DNA of 43,678 nt from DASWHD01 sp036393335 (GTDB lineage Bacteria > CG2-30-53-67 > CG2-30-70-394). The first letter of the stretch is position 1, and every line of letters begins with the position of its first letter. The position numbers and the translations under genes were made by a program. Of the stretch, positions 31,141-39,393 are shown one piece after another. Below the pieces are notes generated by a model, which made no database searches, was not told the origin of the DNA, and saw only the letters and a program-made list of their open reading frames with translations. The DNA lies in NCBI GenBank assembly GCA_036393335.1, contig DASWHD010000055.1, positions 1 to 43,678 on the forward strand, read 5' to 3'.

Positions 31141-32193
31141 CTACAGCTCGTTCAGCCGGTTGATGAGCTGGCGCAGGCGACCGAAGCTGGCGCGGTTGAA
31201 GGGCATGACTAGGCGGCTGAGACCGTCGGCCTGCTCGAGCTCTTCCTCGGGATAGGGGGCCGTGACCCGGATGGTGCGATCGCGCACCAGCATGTCGGAG
31301 AACTCGCTGGTCAGCCGGGCGACGCTGGCCGCGTCGATCGGCTCCGTGAGGCGTACCATGAAGTCGTCGCGGATGAAGCGCTGGGAGTGGTAGCGCCGGT
31401 AGAAGCGGGTCACCTCCTCCACCGCCTGGTCCACGTCGTCCGTGACCAGGAAGAGGTTGAGATCCTCCGGCGAGATCATCCCCGCTTCCAGGAGGGTATC
31501 GCGGATGAAATCCAGCCAGCGCCGCCAGTAGTGACCGCCCGGCGCGTCGAGCATCACGATCGGGATGGTCTCGCGCTTGCCGGTCTGGACCAGGGTGAGG
31601 GCCTCGTTGCCCTCATCGTGGGTGCCGAAGCCACCGGGAAAGCAGACTACCGCGTCGGTCTCCTTGATGAAGGCCAGCTTGCGGGTGAAGAAGTACTTGT
31701 AGCTGATCAGCTTCGGGTCGGAGGCGATGATCGGGTTGGCCTCCTGCTCGAACGGCAGGCGGATGTTGACCCCGAAGCTGCGCTCCGGTCGCGCCCCCAC
31801 GTGTCCCGCCTCCATGACCCCGGAGCCGGCACCGGTGATGCCCATGAAGCCGTGGTCGGCGATCCGCTGGGCGAAGACCCTGGCCTGCTCGTAGATGGGA
31901 TGGCCGGCCTTGATCCGTGCCGAGCCGAACAGGGTCACCTTGCGCACCCGCCGGTAGGGGGCGAAGACCTTGGCGGTGTAGCGCATCTCCTTGAGGGCCG
32001 CGTTGATCACCTTGAGGTCGTAGCGCGACGCCCGGTCGTCGATCAGCTTCAGGCCGCTGACCAGGATGTCGCGCACCAGGTCGGCGTGGGGGCTGCCGCC
32101 GCGCAGCTCGATGAGCCGGTCCAGGAGGCGTCCCACCTCGCCGTTGGTGCCGCGGTAGGAGATCGGCTCGATGTGGTTGGGGAGATCGTCCAT
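31141..32193 (-). CDS. LOG-family (TIGR00730-like) nucleotide-binding protein
   Basis: A 350-residue protein with a lysine-decarboxylase-like Rossmann fold. The motif pair GAGSGVMEAGHVGA (121-134) and PGGFGTHDE (186-194) is the family signature. Members of the family are nucleoside 5'-monophosphate phosphoribohydrolases, including the cytokinin-activating LOG enzymes. The protein is longer than a classic LOG (about 200), with about 80 extra residues at the N-terminus and about 90 at the C-terminus (VTRFYRRYHSQRFIRDDFMV). This matches the larger bacterial form found in many proteobacteria. Substrate is not determinable here. It is followed on the same strand by no close gene; the chemoreceptor lies upstream. 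Confidence 0.85.
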   Translation of the reverse strand: MDDLPNHIEPISYRGTNGEVGRLLDRLIELRGGSPHADLVRDILVSGLKLIDDRASRYDLKVINAALKEMRYTAKVFAPYRRVRKVTLFGSARIKAGHPIYEQARVFAQRIADHGFMGITGAGSGVMEAGHVGARPERSFGVNIRLPFEQEANPIIASDPKLISYKYFFTRKLAFIKETDAVVCFPGGFGTHDEGNEALTLVQTGKRETIPIVMLDAPGGHYWRRWLDFIRDTLLEAGMISPEDLNLFLVTDDVDQAVEEVTRFYRRYHSQRFIRDDFMVRLTEPIDAASVARLTSEFSDMLVRDRTIRVTAPYPEEELEQADGLSRLVMPFNRASFGRLRQLINRLNEL

Positions 32194-32250
32194 CGGGTGA
32201 GCGGGGACTCACGACGCACTGGCGGCCCCGGCCTCTAACGAGAGGCTACC

Positions 32251-34164
32251 CTACGTTTCGGCGATCTTGAAACGCCCGACCTCGTTGCGCATCGCCCGCG
32301 CCTGGTCGCTCAGGTGGCCGGCGCTCCGCGCCACCTTCTCCACCAGGGCGGCGTTCGCGCGGGTCACCAGGTTCATGGTAGTGACCGCCTGGTTGATCTC
32401 CTCGATGCCCGCGGCCTGCTCGCGACTGGCGGCGGCGATGTGATCCACCGTCGCCACGACTTCGTGCACCGCGCCCCGGATCTGCGCCAGGCTCTCGCCC
32501 GAGGCGTAGACCAGCTCGGTACCGCTGTTGACCTTGGCCACCGTATCGTGGATCAGGTCCTTGATTTTGCTGGCGGCCTTGGCCGAGCGGCGGGCGAGGT
32601 TGTGGACCTCGGCGGCGACCACGGCGAAGCCCCGGCCGTGCTCGCCGGCGCGCGCCGCCTCGACGGCGGCGTTGAGGGACAGGAGGTTGGTCTGGAAGGC
32701 GATCTCGTCGATCACCTCGATGATGTCCCGGATCTTCTTGGAGGCCTCCTCGATCTCGCCGATCGCCGCCACCGTCTCGCAGATCACCACCGCCCCTTCG
32801 TCGGCGGCATGGTTCGCGTTGCTGGTCAGGTCGTGGGTGTGCACCGCGTTTGCGGCGTTGCCCTTGACCGTGGCCGCGATCTCCTCCATGGCGGTCGCGG
32901 TCTGTGCCAGGGAGGCGGCCCCCTCCGCGCTGCGGCTGGCGATCTCCTGGTTGCCGGCGGCGATCTCTTCACACGCCTCGCTGACCACCGCGGTGCGCTC
33001 GATCACCTGGCGGAAGCCGGCCTCCAGATCGGCCAGCGCCTGGTTGAGGGCCTCCTTGATGCGGGCATGGTCGCCGGCATAGTCGCCCTGGACCCGCGCC
33101 GTGAGGTCGCCGGCGGCGAGCCGCTCCAGGACGGCCGCCGCAGCGTCGATGGGCGCGATGGTCGCGTCGAGGGTGTCGTTGAAACCCTGCACCAGATCAC
33201 GATACCCACCGCGGAAGCGGCGCGCGTCGCCCCGGCGCCCGAGCTCTCCGGCCTTGGCCGCCTGCAGCAGGCGGCCGGTCTCCGCCACCAGATCTTCGAT
33301 CGTCGTCTGCAGGCGGTGGGCCGAGTTGCCCAGGTGGTCGTCTCCATCGCGGCACGGTGCCGGTACGTCGAGGCGCCCTTCGCTGAGGGCTGCGGAGTGG
33401 TGCGCGAGGGCCGTGAGATAATCGATGGCCGCGCGAAAGGCCTCGGCTAGGTCGCCGATCTCGTCGTTGGAGCGGTAGTCGACGGTCTGCTTGATGTGAC
33501 CCGTGGCGATCTCGCCGGCGACTCGGGCGAGGCGCCGCAGGGGGATCACCACCCGCATGCGCAGGAGCAGGGAGATCAGGGCCAAGCCGACTGCGAACAG
33601 GCCGATGTTGACCCGGATGCCGGCCCACAGGTCCGCCATCATGGCGGCCTCCAGGGTCGCCAGGGAGTAGCTGATGCGCGCCGCCCCGAGGACGGTTCCT
33701 TCCTCGACCCGGTGGCAGAGCGTGCAGTTGACGTCGCTATCCGACGCCGTCGCGCGCAACGGGAGGAGGACGGTCAGGGTCTCCCCGGTCTCGGTCTGCG
33801 CGACGTGGCTGATCTGCTCGCCCGCCAGCGCCCGCCGGTCGAGGTCGTCGACCGGCGGGTTCTTGGCGCCCTGGGCGAAGTCCTTGTTCACCGCCGCGCC
33901 GCGGACGACCCGCGCCTCCAGGATATCGGGCCGCGCCTGGAGGCGCCGGGAGAGCAGCTCCCAGTCCGACATGTTGCCGGTGAGCATCATGATGTTGAGG
34001 CTCTCGAAGTAGTCGGTGGCGAGGTCCAGCGTGCGGCGCTCCGCGCTGGTGAGCAGACGGGCCCGTTGCTTGCGCACCTGGTAGAGGGTGGCCGCGGACA
34101 CCGTGACCAGAAAGACCACTGCCATGACGAAGGTGATCTTGGCCTGCAACGAGACTCGACGCAT
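32251..34164 (-). CDS. Methyl-accepting chemotaxis protein with a periplasmic haem c motif
   Basis: A 637-residue transmembrane chemoreceptor. Helix 1 is about 8-28 and helix 2 about 180-200 (NIGLFAVGLALISLLL). They bracket a roughly 150-residue periplasmic sensor. That sensor contains CTLCH (C147, C150, H151), a covalent haem c attachment motif near its end. After a HAMP domain (RLARVAGEIATGHIKQ) comes the cytoplasmic signalling hairpin, with IDEIAFQTNLLSLNAAVEA and RGFAVVAAEVHNLA at its tip, which binds CheA and CheW. No CheR-tethering pentapeptide ends the protein. I chose ATG 34164 because AGGGGT lies nine bases upstream. The haem suggests redox, oxygen or small-gas sensing, as inferred for similar Geobacter and Desulfovibrio receptors. 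Confidence 0.88.
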   Translation of the reverse strand: MRRVSLQAKITFVMAVVFLVTVSAATLYQVRKQRARLLTSAERRTLDLATDYFESLNIMMLTGNMSDWELLSRRLQARPDILEARVVRGAAVNKDFAQGAKNPPVDDLDRRALAGEQISHVAQTETGETLTVLLPLRATASDSDVNCTLCHRVEEGTVLGAARISYSLATLEAAMMADLWAGIRVNIGLFAVGLALISLLLRMRVVIPLRRLARVAGEIATGHIKQTVDYRSNDEIGDLAEAFRAAIDYLTALAHHSAALSEGRLDVPAPCRDGDDHLGNSAHRLQTTIEDLVAETGRLLQAAKAGELGRRGDARRFRGGYRDLVQGFNDTLDATIAPIDAAAAVLERLAAGDLTARVQGDYAGDHARIKEALNQALADLEAGFRQVIERTAVVSEACEEIAAGNQEIASRSAEGAASLAQTATAMEEIAATVKGNAANAVHTHDLTSNANHAADEGAVVICETVAAIGEIEEASKKIRDIIEVIDEIAFQTNLLSLNAAVEAARAGEHGRGFAVVAAEVHNLARRSAKAASKIKDLIHDTVAKVNSGTELVYASGESLAQIRGAVHEVVATVDHIAAASREQAAGIEEINQAVTTMNLVTRANAALVEKVARSAGHLSDQARAMRNEVGRFKIAET

Positions 34165-34347
34165 CTGCGCGACACCCCTACCCACGACCGAGAGGCCAAC
34201 CGACGGCGTTTTCGCAGTGGCCTACCTGGAACTGCCGATACTTAACGGTACAGCCGCGGTCAAGATTGAATGGTGAGCGGAAAATTCGCCGAGCCGGAGG
34301 GGAACCGACTACACTGCGCCCCCTTTTCCGCACACCCGGGAGATGTG

Positions 34348-35079
34348 ATGCGCCACGATGGACGCCATCCCGACCAGCTCCGCCCGGTGGAGATCGAACG
34401 CGGCTACCTGCGCCATCCGGCGGGATCCGCCCTGATCCGCTGGGGCAACACCCACGTGATCTGTGCCGCAAGCATCGACGAGAGCGTGCCGCGCTGGCTG
34501 CGGGGTAAGAAGCAGGGATGGCTGACGGCGGAGTACTCCCTGCTCCCCTCGTCCACCAACACCCGCACCGAACGCGAGGTGAGCCGCGGCCGGGTGAGCG
34601 GACGCACCTCGGAGATCCAGCGCCTCATCGGCCGCAGCCTGCGCGCCGTGGTCGACCTGGAGGCCCTGGGCGAACGGACCCTGCTCGTCGACTGTGACGT
34701 GATCAACGCCGACGGCGGTACCCGCACCGCCGCCATCACCGGCGCCTTCGTCGCCGTGCGGCAGGCGATCGACACCCTCTTGAAACGTGGCCTGTTGCTG
34801 CGCTCCCCGCTGAAGGGGGCCCTGGCGGCGGTGAGTGTCGGGGTGGTCGGCGGCGTGCCGGTGGTCGACCTGGACTACCAGGAGGACTTCGCCGCCAGCG
34901 TCGACATGTGCGTGGTGATGACCGACTCCGGGCGCTTCATCGAGGTCCAGGGGACCGCGGAGGGCCCACCCTTCAGCCGCAGCGAGCTCGACGCCCTCCT
35001 CGCCCTGGCGGACGGGGGGATCCGCGAGCTTCTCGCCGTGCAGCAACGCGCAAGCACCGCCGGCGATGTGGACCGGTGA
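34348..35079 (+). CDS. rph: Ribonuclease PH
   Basis: Phosphorolytic 3'-5' exoribonuclease that trims tRNA precursors. From ATG 34348 (MRHDGRHPDQLRPVEIERGY) the product is 243 residues, full length. Motifs include LIRWGNTHVICAASID, TAEYSLLPSSTNTR, GRTSEIQRLIGRSLRA with the conserved arginines, and CDVINADGGTRTAAITGA. A GGGAGATGTG ribosome site precedes the start. It is followed after 12 bases by rdgB on the same strand; the rph-rdgB pair is common in bacteria. Two tRNA genes that could be substrates lie just downstream. Confidence 0.95.
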   Translation: MRHDGRHPDQLRPVEIERGYLRHPAGSALIRWGNTHVICAASIDESVPRWLRGKKQGWLTAEYSLLPSSTNTRTEREVSRGRVSGRTSEIQRLIGRSLRAVVDLEALGERTLLVDCDVINADGGTRTAAITGAFVAVRQAIDTLLKRGLLLRSPLKGALAAVSVGVVGGVPVVDLDYQEDFAASVDMCVVMTDSGRFIEVQGTAEGPPFSRSELDALLALADGGIRELLAVQQRASTAGDVDR

Positions 35080-35091
35080 CGGGAGAGGCAG

Positions 35092-35691
35092 GTGCATCCC
35101 CCGCTCGACCTCGTGGTCGCCACCGGCAACCCGCACAAGATCCGGGAGATCCACGACCTGCTGCACATGGAGTGGGTGCGGTTGCGGCCGTGGACCGACT
35201 TCGCCCCCGTGCCGGAGGTGGTGGAGGATGGCGACACCTTCGCCGCCAACGCCCTGATCAAGTCCCGCGCCGCCCACGCCCACACCGGCCTGCCGGCGAT
35301 GGCGGACGACTCGGGGATCGAGATCGACGCCCTGGGCGGCCGGCCCGGCGTCTACTCCGCCCGCTTCGCCGGTCCCGCTGCGACGGACGCGGAGAACAAC
35401 GCCCACATGGTCGCCTTGCTCCAGGGCCAGCCCGAGCCCCTCACCGCCCGCTACCACTGCGTCATCGCGGTCACCGGCCTGGACGGGGGTGATCACCTCT
35501 TCGACGGCGTCTGCGAGGGCACCCTCACCCTCACCCCGCGTGGTGGCGGCGGCTTCGGCTACGACCCGTACTTCATCCCCGCCGGCTACGAGATCACCTT
35601 CGGCGAGATGACCCTGGCCGCCAAGCAGGCCCTCTCCCACCGCGGCGCCGCGGTGCGCAAGCTGGCCGAGTGGTTGGCCGGCAGGAGGTAG
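35092..35691 (+). CDS. rdgB: XTP/dITP diphosphatase
   Basis: Hydrolyses non-canonical purine nucleoside triphosphates such as dITP and XTP to keep them out of DNA and RNA. GTG 35092 with GGAGAGGCAG just upstream gives 199 residues. Family motifs are ATGNPHKIREI at the N-terminus, ADDSGIEIDALGGRPGVYSA, SHRGAAVRKL and FGYDPYFIP. It directly follows rph with a 12-base gap. A Glu-Met replacement or other defect is not seen. Confidence 0.94.
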   Translation: MHPPLDLVVATGNPHKIREIHDLLHMEWVRLRPWTDFAPVPEVVEDGDTFAANALIKSRAAHAHTGLPAMADDSGIEIDALGGRPGVYSARFAGPAATDAENNAHMVALLQGQPEPLTARYHCVIAVTGLDGGDHLFDGVCEGTLTLTPRGGGGFGYDPYFIPAGYEITFGEMTLAAKQALSHRGAAVRKLAEWLAGRR

Positions 35692-35692
35692 G

Positions 35693-35800
35693 GGCTCCCT
35701 CCCCCGGCGGGGAAGGGCCGGGGTAGGGACGCCCGGAAGGAGCCCGATCGACAGCCGTCGCAGCTCCCCCTCCCTCCGGGAGGGGGCCGGGGGGAGGGCG
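35693..35800. repeat. GC-rich CCCTCC/GGAGGG inverted repeat element
   Basis: After rdgB there is CTCCCTCCCCCGGCGGGGAAG, and then CTCCCTCCGGGAGGGGGCCG about 60 bases later. Each is a palindrome, and both contain GGCCGGGG followed by a short AGGG tail. Such blocks are widespread dispersed repeats in GC-rich proteobacteria. They could form strong hairpins, so they may end rdgB transcription. A smaller relative lies at about 200-220. Confidence 0.55.
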
Positions 35801-35940
35801 CAGGGAAGCCACTCCGTCGGTTGCCCGCCACGCCCAAGCGCTCGTTTACCGCCCCCCCATCCCCCATCCCGACATCTTGCTTCCCTGCGTCCTACCCACC
35901 GCCTACGTGCTGACTCCTAGCCCCTCACCACCAACCCTCC

Positions 35941-35953
35941 TATACTCCCCGCC
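35941..35953 (+). promoter_or_regulatory. Candidate -10 box and GC discriminator for the tRNA genes
   Basis: TATACT is followed by CCCCGCC, a GC-rich discriminator of the kind seen at stringently controlled stable RNA promoters, 18 bases before tRNA-Pro. I do not see a good -35 box at the expected distance. Confidence 0.4.
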
Positions 35954-35963
35954 CTTTCGGCCA

Positions 35964-36040
<77 letters not shown>

Positions 36041-36067
36041 CTGCCCACCTGTCTCACCGGGCCCTGG

Positions 36068-36144
36068 GCGCCCGTAGCTCAGCCGGATAGAGCAACGGCC
36101 TTCTAAGCCGTAGGTCGCTGGTTCGAATCCAGCCGGGCGCGCCA
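36068..36144 (+). tRNA. tRNA-Arg (anticodon TCT)
   Basis: Seventy-seven bases including GCCA. The acceptor stem GCGCCCG pairs with CGGGCGC. The anticodon arm is ACGGC-CTTCTAA-GCCGT with TCT, and the T arm is CTGGTTCGAATCCAG. It decodes the rare AGA and AGG codons. It lies at the border of a decayed region, and tRNA genes of this type are common integration sites for mobile DNA. I see no obvious attachment-site duplication of its 3' end within the window. Confidence 0.95.
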
Positions 36145-36280
36145 GTTACTTCACCGGGTCGCGAAAGCCCTGGCCCTGCGACTCCGCTAACAGCCGGCCC
36201 TTGACAGGGCGCAAGAACCTTTTCGCCCTGCGTAAGGTCGCCGATGCTCGTCTCCGGCGGCATATCACGGCTCGCCTCCG

Positions 36281-36628
36281 TTACGGCGCTCCTGGTTCCG
36301 ACTTCTCCAGCAGCGGGGTGATCAATCGTGCAGCGGAAGGCGAGGCTGCCTTTACCTTCTCCGGATCCAGCCCGGCGAGGGTGTCGAAGGAGTGCCTGCC
36401 CTTGCCGTACTCCCCCTGGGTCCGGGTGGACCGGGTTGCCTGCCTGAGTGCAGCGAACAGATCGGCCTTGGGGATGCTCTCCACGTCGGTGCGCGCCGGC
36501 AACGCCCCAAGGCTGAAGCCCTGGCCGTAAAATTCCGCCAGCCACCCTCGATCCGCGATGAACCACGCCTCCATGCACTGGACCCTGAGGTGGGCGTTGT
36601 CGTCGGTGGCGGGGGGGGTCTCACCCAT
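36281..36628 (-). pseudogene. C-terminal fragment of a DUF4276-like gene
   Basis: A 115-residue open frame. Blocks such as AHLRVQCMEAWFIADR, FYGQGFSLGALP, IPKADLFAALRQATR, GEYGKGRHSFDTLA and VKAASPSAARLI match, from memory, the C-terminal half of DUF4276 proteins. These proteins are TOPRIM-like and often sit beside AAA ATPases in defence-type loci. The N-terminal half is missing: the homology begins just after a run of eight G (36611-36618) where the reading frame changes. No partner ATPase is left. I infer a decayed remnant of an element inserted near the tRNA genes. Confidence 0.6.
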
Positions 36629-36840
36629 CCGTCGCGGTTCGCGAGACAGAGGAAACGCAGGGTGTAGCTCTGGCTATGGGTGTACAGGACATCGATGTGC
36701 CCATTCGGGTTGAAGGTCAGCGTTGAGACACCGTAGCCTCGCACGTCGTCGATGATGAAGGCCCCGCAGGGAAAGTCGGCCGCGGCGGCATGGCTGGGCA
36801 GGACCAACGGCGCCGCCGCGAGTCAGGCAGCCGTGGCGAG
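36620..36840 (-). pseudogene. Fragment of a secreted-protein gene with a broken leader
   Basis: Reading from about 36840 on the minus strand, RVWLRLATAA-stop-LAAAPLVLPSHAAAADFPCGAF looks like a signal peptide interrupted by TGA at its core. It is followed by YGVSTLTFNPNGHIDVLYTH and SQSYTLRFLCLANRDG. It then runs into the G-tract where the DUF4276-like fragment starts in another frame. I do not recognise the mature part. The pattern suggests a disabled gene fused to another fragment by deletion. This is inference. Confidence 0.35.
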
Positions 36841-37300
36841 ACGGAGCCAGACCCGGCGTGCCCCGGCCGCCCGCTACTCCGCGGCCGGTGGAGTTGGCAC
36901 CGCCTTCGTTTCGGCAACGGACGGGGCGCGGCCCGGCGGCGGCCCGGCGCGCAGGCATGACCGTTGCCCGACCTCCCGCCTCAGTCGTTTCCCTGCGTTC
37001 CCCTCGTCTCGCGATCACGATGTCTCCTCCATACCCTGACCTAGCCCATCGCGCCGAGGTGGCGCGGCCGGCAACCCACCCACGGCCTCGGCACCGCCAG
37101 GACTCCATGGCGAACAAGTCCTCTGATTTACGATAGACGGGGATTCCGCAGACGGGGATTCCGCCAAAAACCTTGCACCCCCGGCCAAAAAAATTTGCCC
37201 GCCACAGGGGGGCGGGGGCCAATCTCGCCCTCCACCCTTCTCCATCCCCCGTCCCGCACCCCTCATCCCCCGCCCCCAACTCGATGATCCTTGCGGATCC
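36841..37300. other. Decayed, gene-poor DNA
   Basis: I cannot support a gene here. There are scattered short frames, none with family resemblance. A perfect tandem duplication is annotated at 37135-37164. GTTTCCCTGCGTTCC near 36986 may be a relic of the TTTCCTGG repeat family. Together with 36145-36840 this forms about 1.1 kb of degraded sequence between the tRNA genes and the rimP operon. Confidence 0.5.
37135..37164 (+). repeat. Perfect 15-base tandem duplication
   Basis: AGACGGGGATTCCGC is repeated head to tail with no mismatch (37135-37149 and 37150-37164). It lies in non-coding DNA, consistent with recent replication slippage or a remnant of a small iteron-like site. Confidence 0.8.
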
Positions 37301-37307
37301 CCTCGCC

Positions 37308-37338
37308 GGGGGTGTCTAATATCCGACCCCCCTTTTTT
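37308..37338 (+). terminator. Hairpin with T-run upstream of rimP
   Basis: GGGGGT pairs with ACCCCC around a 12-base loop and is followed by six T residues (37333-37338). The loop also contains TCTAAT, which with TTGCGG at 37291 (18-base gap) could instead be a promoter. The two readings cannot be separated by eye. Confidence 0.45.
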
Positions 37339-37355
37339 CGTGCGGTTGCATGAGG

Positions 37356-37382
37356 AAAGTGGACCTTCGGGTCCACTTTTTT
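37356..37382 (+). terminator. Strong intrinsic terminator/attenuator in the rimP leader
   Basis: AAAGTGGACC-TTCG-GGTCCACTTT, a perfect 10-base stem with a TTCG tetraloop, ends in a run of six T counting the stem's last three. It stands only 35 bases before the rimP start. If the operon promoter is upstream, this would attenuate the nusA operon, which is autoregulated by NusA in E. coli. If not, it closes an upstream transcript. Confidence 0.7.
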
Positions 37383-37417
37383 CGTTTTGGGCGCCCATTC
37401 CCGGGGGACCGACACCT

Positions 37418-37909
37418 ATGGTCAGCCAGATCATCACCCAGCTCGAAGCCCTCGCCGGACCGGTGCTCGACGACCTCGGGCTCCGGCTGTGGGACGTCGA
37501 GTACCGCCCGGCCGGCAAGCGGGCCCTCCTGCGTCTGACGGTGGAAGGGGCGGGCGGGGAGGCTGTGACCCTCGACCAATGTCAGGCGGTTAGTCGCGAG
37601 ATCTCGGTGCTGCTCGACGTCGAGGATCCGATCCACACGGCCTACAACCTGGAGGTCTCGTCGCCGGGACTCGACCGGTGTCTGAGCCGGGATTGGCACT
37701 TCCAGGAGTGCAACGGCCAGCGCGTCGAGGTCAACCTCTACCAGGCGGTCGGCGGACGCAAGCACCTCACGGGAATCCTGGCCAGCCGGGACGGTGAGCA
37801 CCTGCAGATCGATACCGGCGATGGCATCGTCGAGCTTACCCGTGACCAGATCAGCAAGGCGCGGGTCGTCCCCGATTACGACTATCTCATGCGGAATGTC
37901 GCCGGTTAG
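37418..37909 (+). CDS. rimP: Ribosome maturation factor RimP
   Basis: Needed for 30S subunit maturation. From ATG 37418 (MVSQIITQLEALAGPVLDDL) the product is 163 residues. The family motifs GLRLWDVEYRPAGKRALLRL and SREISVLLDVEDPI are present, with VSSPGLDRCLSRDWHF, and the C-terminal SH3-like domain follows. It is the first gene of the rimP-nusA-ylxR-infB-rbfA-truB operon, 14 bases before the nusA start. Confidence 0.94.
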   Translation: MVSQIITQLEALAGPVLDDLGLRLWDVEYRPAGKRALLRLTVEGAGGEAVTLDQCQAVSREISVLLDVEDPIHTAYNLEVSSPGLDRCLSRDWHFQECNGQRVEVNLYQAVGGRKHLTGILASRDGEHLQIDTGDGIVELTRDQISKARVVPDYDYLMRNVAG

Positions 37910-37923
37910 CAATGGAGCGAGCC

Positions 37924-39375
37924 ATGCTGCAAAACGTCGTCCAGATGATCAATCAGATCAGCAAAGAGAAGAACATCGACAAGACCATTCTCCTGGAGGC
38001 GGTCACCGAGGCGATCTCGCATGCGGCGAAGCGCAAGTACGGTGAGAACGATAACGTCGAGGTCGAGATCACCGACAGCGGCGAGATCGAGGCGTACATG
38101 TACCGCACGGTGGTCGAGGAGATCGACGAGGAGATGGCGGATAGCCAGATCCTGCTGGAGGAGGCCCAGAAGCTCGACCCGGACCTGGAGATCGGAGACG
38201 AGATCGCGGTGGCGATCGACGTCGACGACCTGGGGCGCATCGCGGCCCAGACCGCCAAGCAGGTCCTGGTGCAGAAGCTGCGCGAGGCGGAACGCGACGT
38301 GATCTTCACGGAGTACCAGCAGCGCGTCGGCGACGTGGTGAACGGCAACGTCATCCGCTACGAGAAGGGCGGAGACATGGTGGTCGAGCTGGGTCGCACC
38401 GAGGCCCTCCTGCCGCGCAAGCAACAGATCCCCAACGAGCGGTTCCGCCGCGGGGAGAGGGTGCGCGCGATGATCATGGAGGTGACCGACGACCTGAAGG
38501 GGCCGCAGGTGATCCTCTCCCGGATCCACCCGGAGTTCCTCAAGGGGCTCTTCGAGTACGAGGTGCCGGAGGTGTACGACGGCATCATCGAGATCGTCCG
38601 CGCGGTGCGCGACCCCGGCGAGCGCGCCAAGATCCTGGTGGTGTCGCGCGATGCGAACATCGATCCGGTCGGCGCGTGCGTCGGCATGAAGGGCTCGCGC
38701 GTCCGTGCCGTGGTCCAAGAGCTGCGCGGCGAGCGCATCGACATCGTCGAGTTCTCGGAAGAGAGCGCCACCCTGCTGCAACGGGCGATGAGCCCGGCGG
38801 AGCTCACCCGGATCGTGGTGGACGAGGCGAACAAGCAGGCAACCGCCATCGTCGAGGAGGGGCAGCAGGCCCTGGCGATCGGCCGCCGCGGCCAGAACGT
38901 GCGCCTCGCCTCCAAGCTCACCGGCTACAACATCGATATCATCACCGAGGATGCCTACACCCTCCTGGAGGCGCAGGACAAGGCGCGGGAACAGGTCCTG
39001 GCGGAGCTCGGCTCCCTGCCGGTGGGCGAGCTCAAGGGGGTCGGCGCGCAGCTCGCGGCAGACCTCGCCACCCTCAAGCTCGGTACCCTGCGCCAGATGC
39101 TGGACGCCAATCCCCGGACCTTCGCCTCCCTGCCGGGGATCGAGCAGTCCGAGGCCCTCACGGTCTACACCAAGGTGGTCCAGCGCCTCGACGCCCGGTA
39201 CGAGGAGATTAAGCCCAAGCCGGAGGAGATCCTCGCCAAGCCGGAGCTGGTCAACCCGTTTGCCTCGCTGGAGGGCCAGGGGGAGGCGGGCGCAGGGGAT
39301 GAGCCACAGTCGGTGGTCGGGAGCGCCGGAGAAGGCGATGCCGGCGGCTCCGACACGGAGGGCAACCGACCCTGA
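37924..39375 (+). CDS. nusA: Transcription termination/antitermination factor NusA
   Basis: Binds RNA polymerase and RNA to modulate pausing, termination and antitermination. From ATG 37924 it is 483 residues; ATG 37912 is also in frame. A GGAGCG ribosome site favours the second. Order of domains: N-terminal polymerase-binding (about 1-125), S1 (about 130-200, RVGDVVNGNVIRYEKG), KH1 and KH2 (about 225-345, with DPVGACVGMKGSRVRAVVQEL and AIGRRGQNVRLASKLTG), then a single helix-hairpin-helix-like repeat (about 360-415, LKGVGAQLAADLATL) and an acidic, low-complexity tail. The E. coli protein has two acidic repeats, so this C-terminus is the shorter type. Confidence 0.96.
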   Translation: MLQNVVQMINQISKEKNIDKTILLEAVTEAISHAAKRKYGENDNVEVEITDSGEIEAYMYRTVVEEIDEEMADSQILLEEAQKLDPDLEIGDEIAVAIDVDDLGRIAAQTAKQVLVQKLREAERDVIFTEYQQRVGDVVNGNVIRYEKGGDMVVELGRTEALLPRKQQIPNERFRRGERVRAMIMEVTDDLKGPQVILSRIHPEFLKGLFEYEVPEVYDGIIEIVRAVRDPGERAKILVVSRDANIDPVGACVGMKGSRVRAVVQELRGERIDIVEFSEESATLLQRAMSPAELTRIVVDEANKQATAIVEEGQQALAIGRRGQNVRLASKLTGYNIDIITEDAYTLLEAQDKAREQVLAELGSLPVGELKGVGAQLAADLATLKLGTLRQMLDANPRTFASLPGIEQSEALTVYTKVVQRLDARYEEIKPKPEEILAKPELVNPFASLEGQGEAGAGDEPQSVVGSAGEGDAGGSDTEGNRP

Positions 39376-39393
39376 GCACCCGCACTTGCCGAC

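Noticed and set aside
34186..34347. Sigma-28-type flagellar promoter for the chemoreceptor
   Set aside because: GCCGATAC occurs on the plus strand only, pointing away from the receptor, and lacks a matching TAAA box at the right distance.
36054..36578. Minus-strand frame containing GWIRTSDLRLRRPLLYPAELRA
   Set aside because: This string is the well-known false translation of the antisense strand of tRNA genes (here tRNA-Arg). The rest is the shadow of the DUF4276-like frame.
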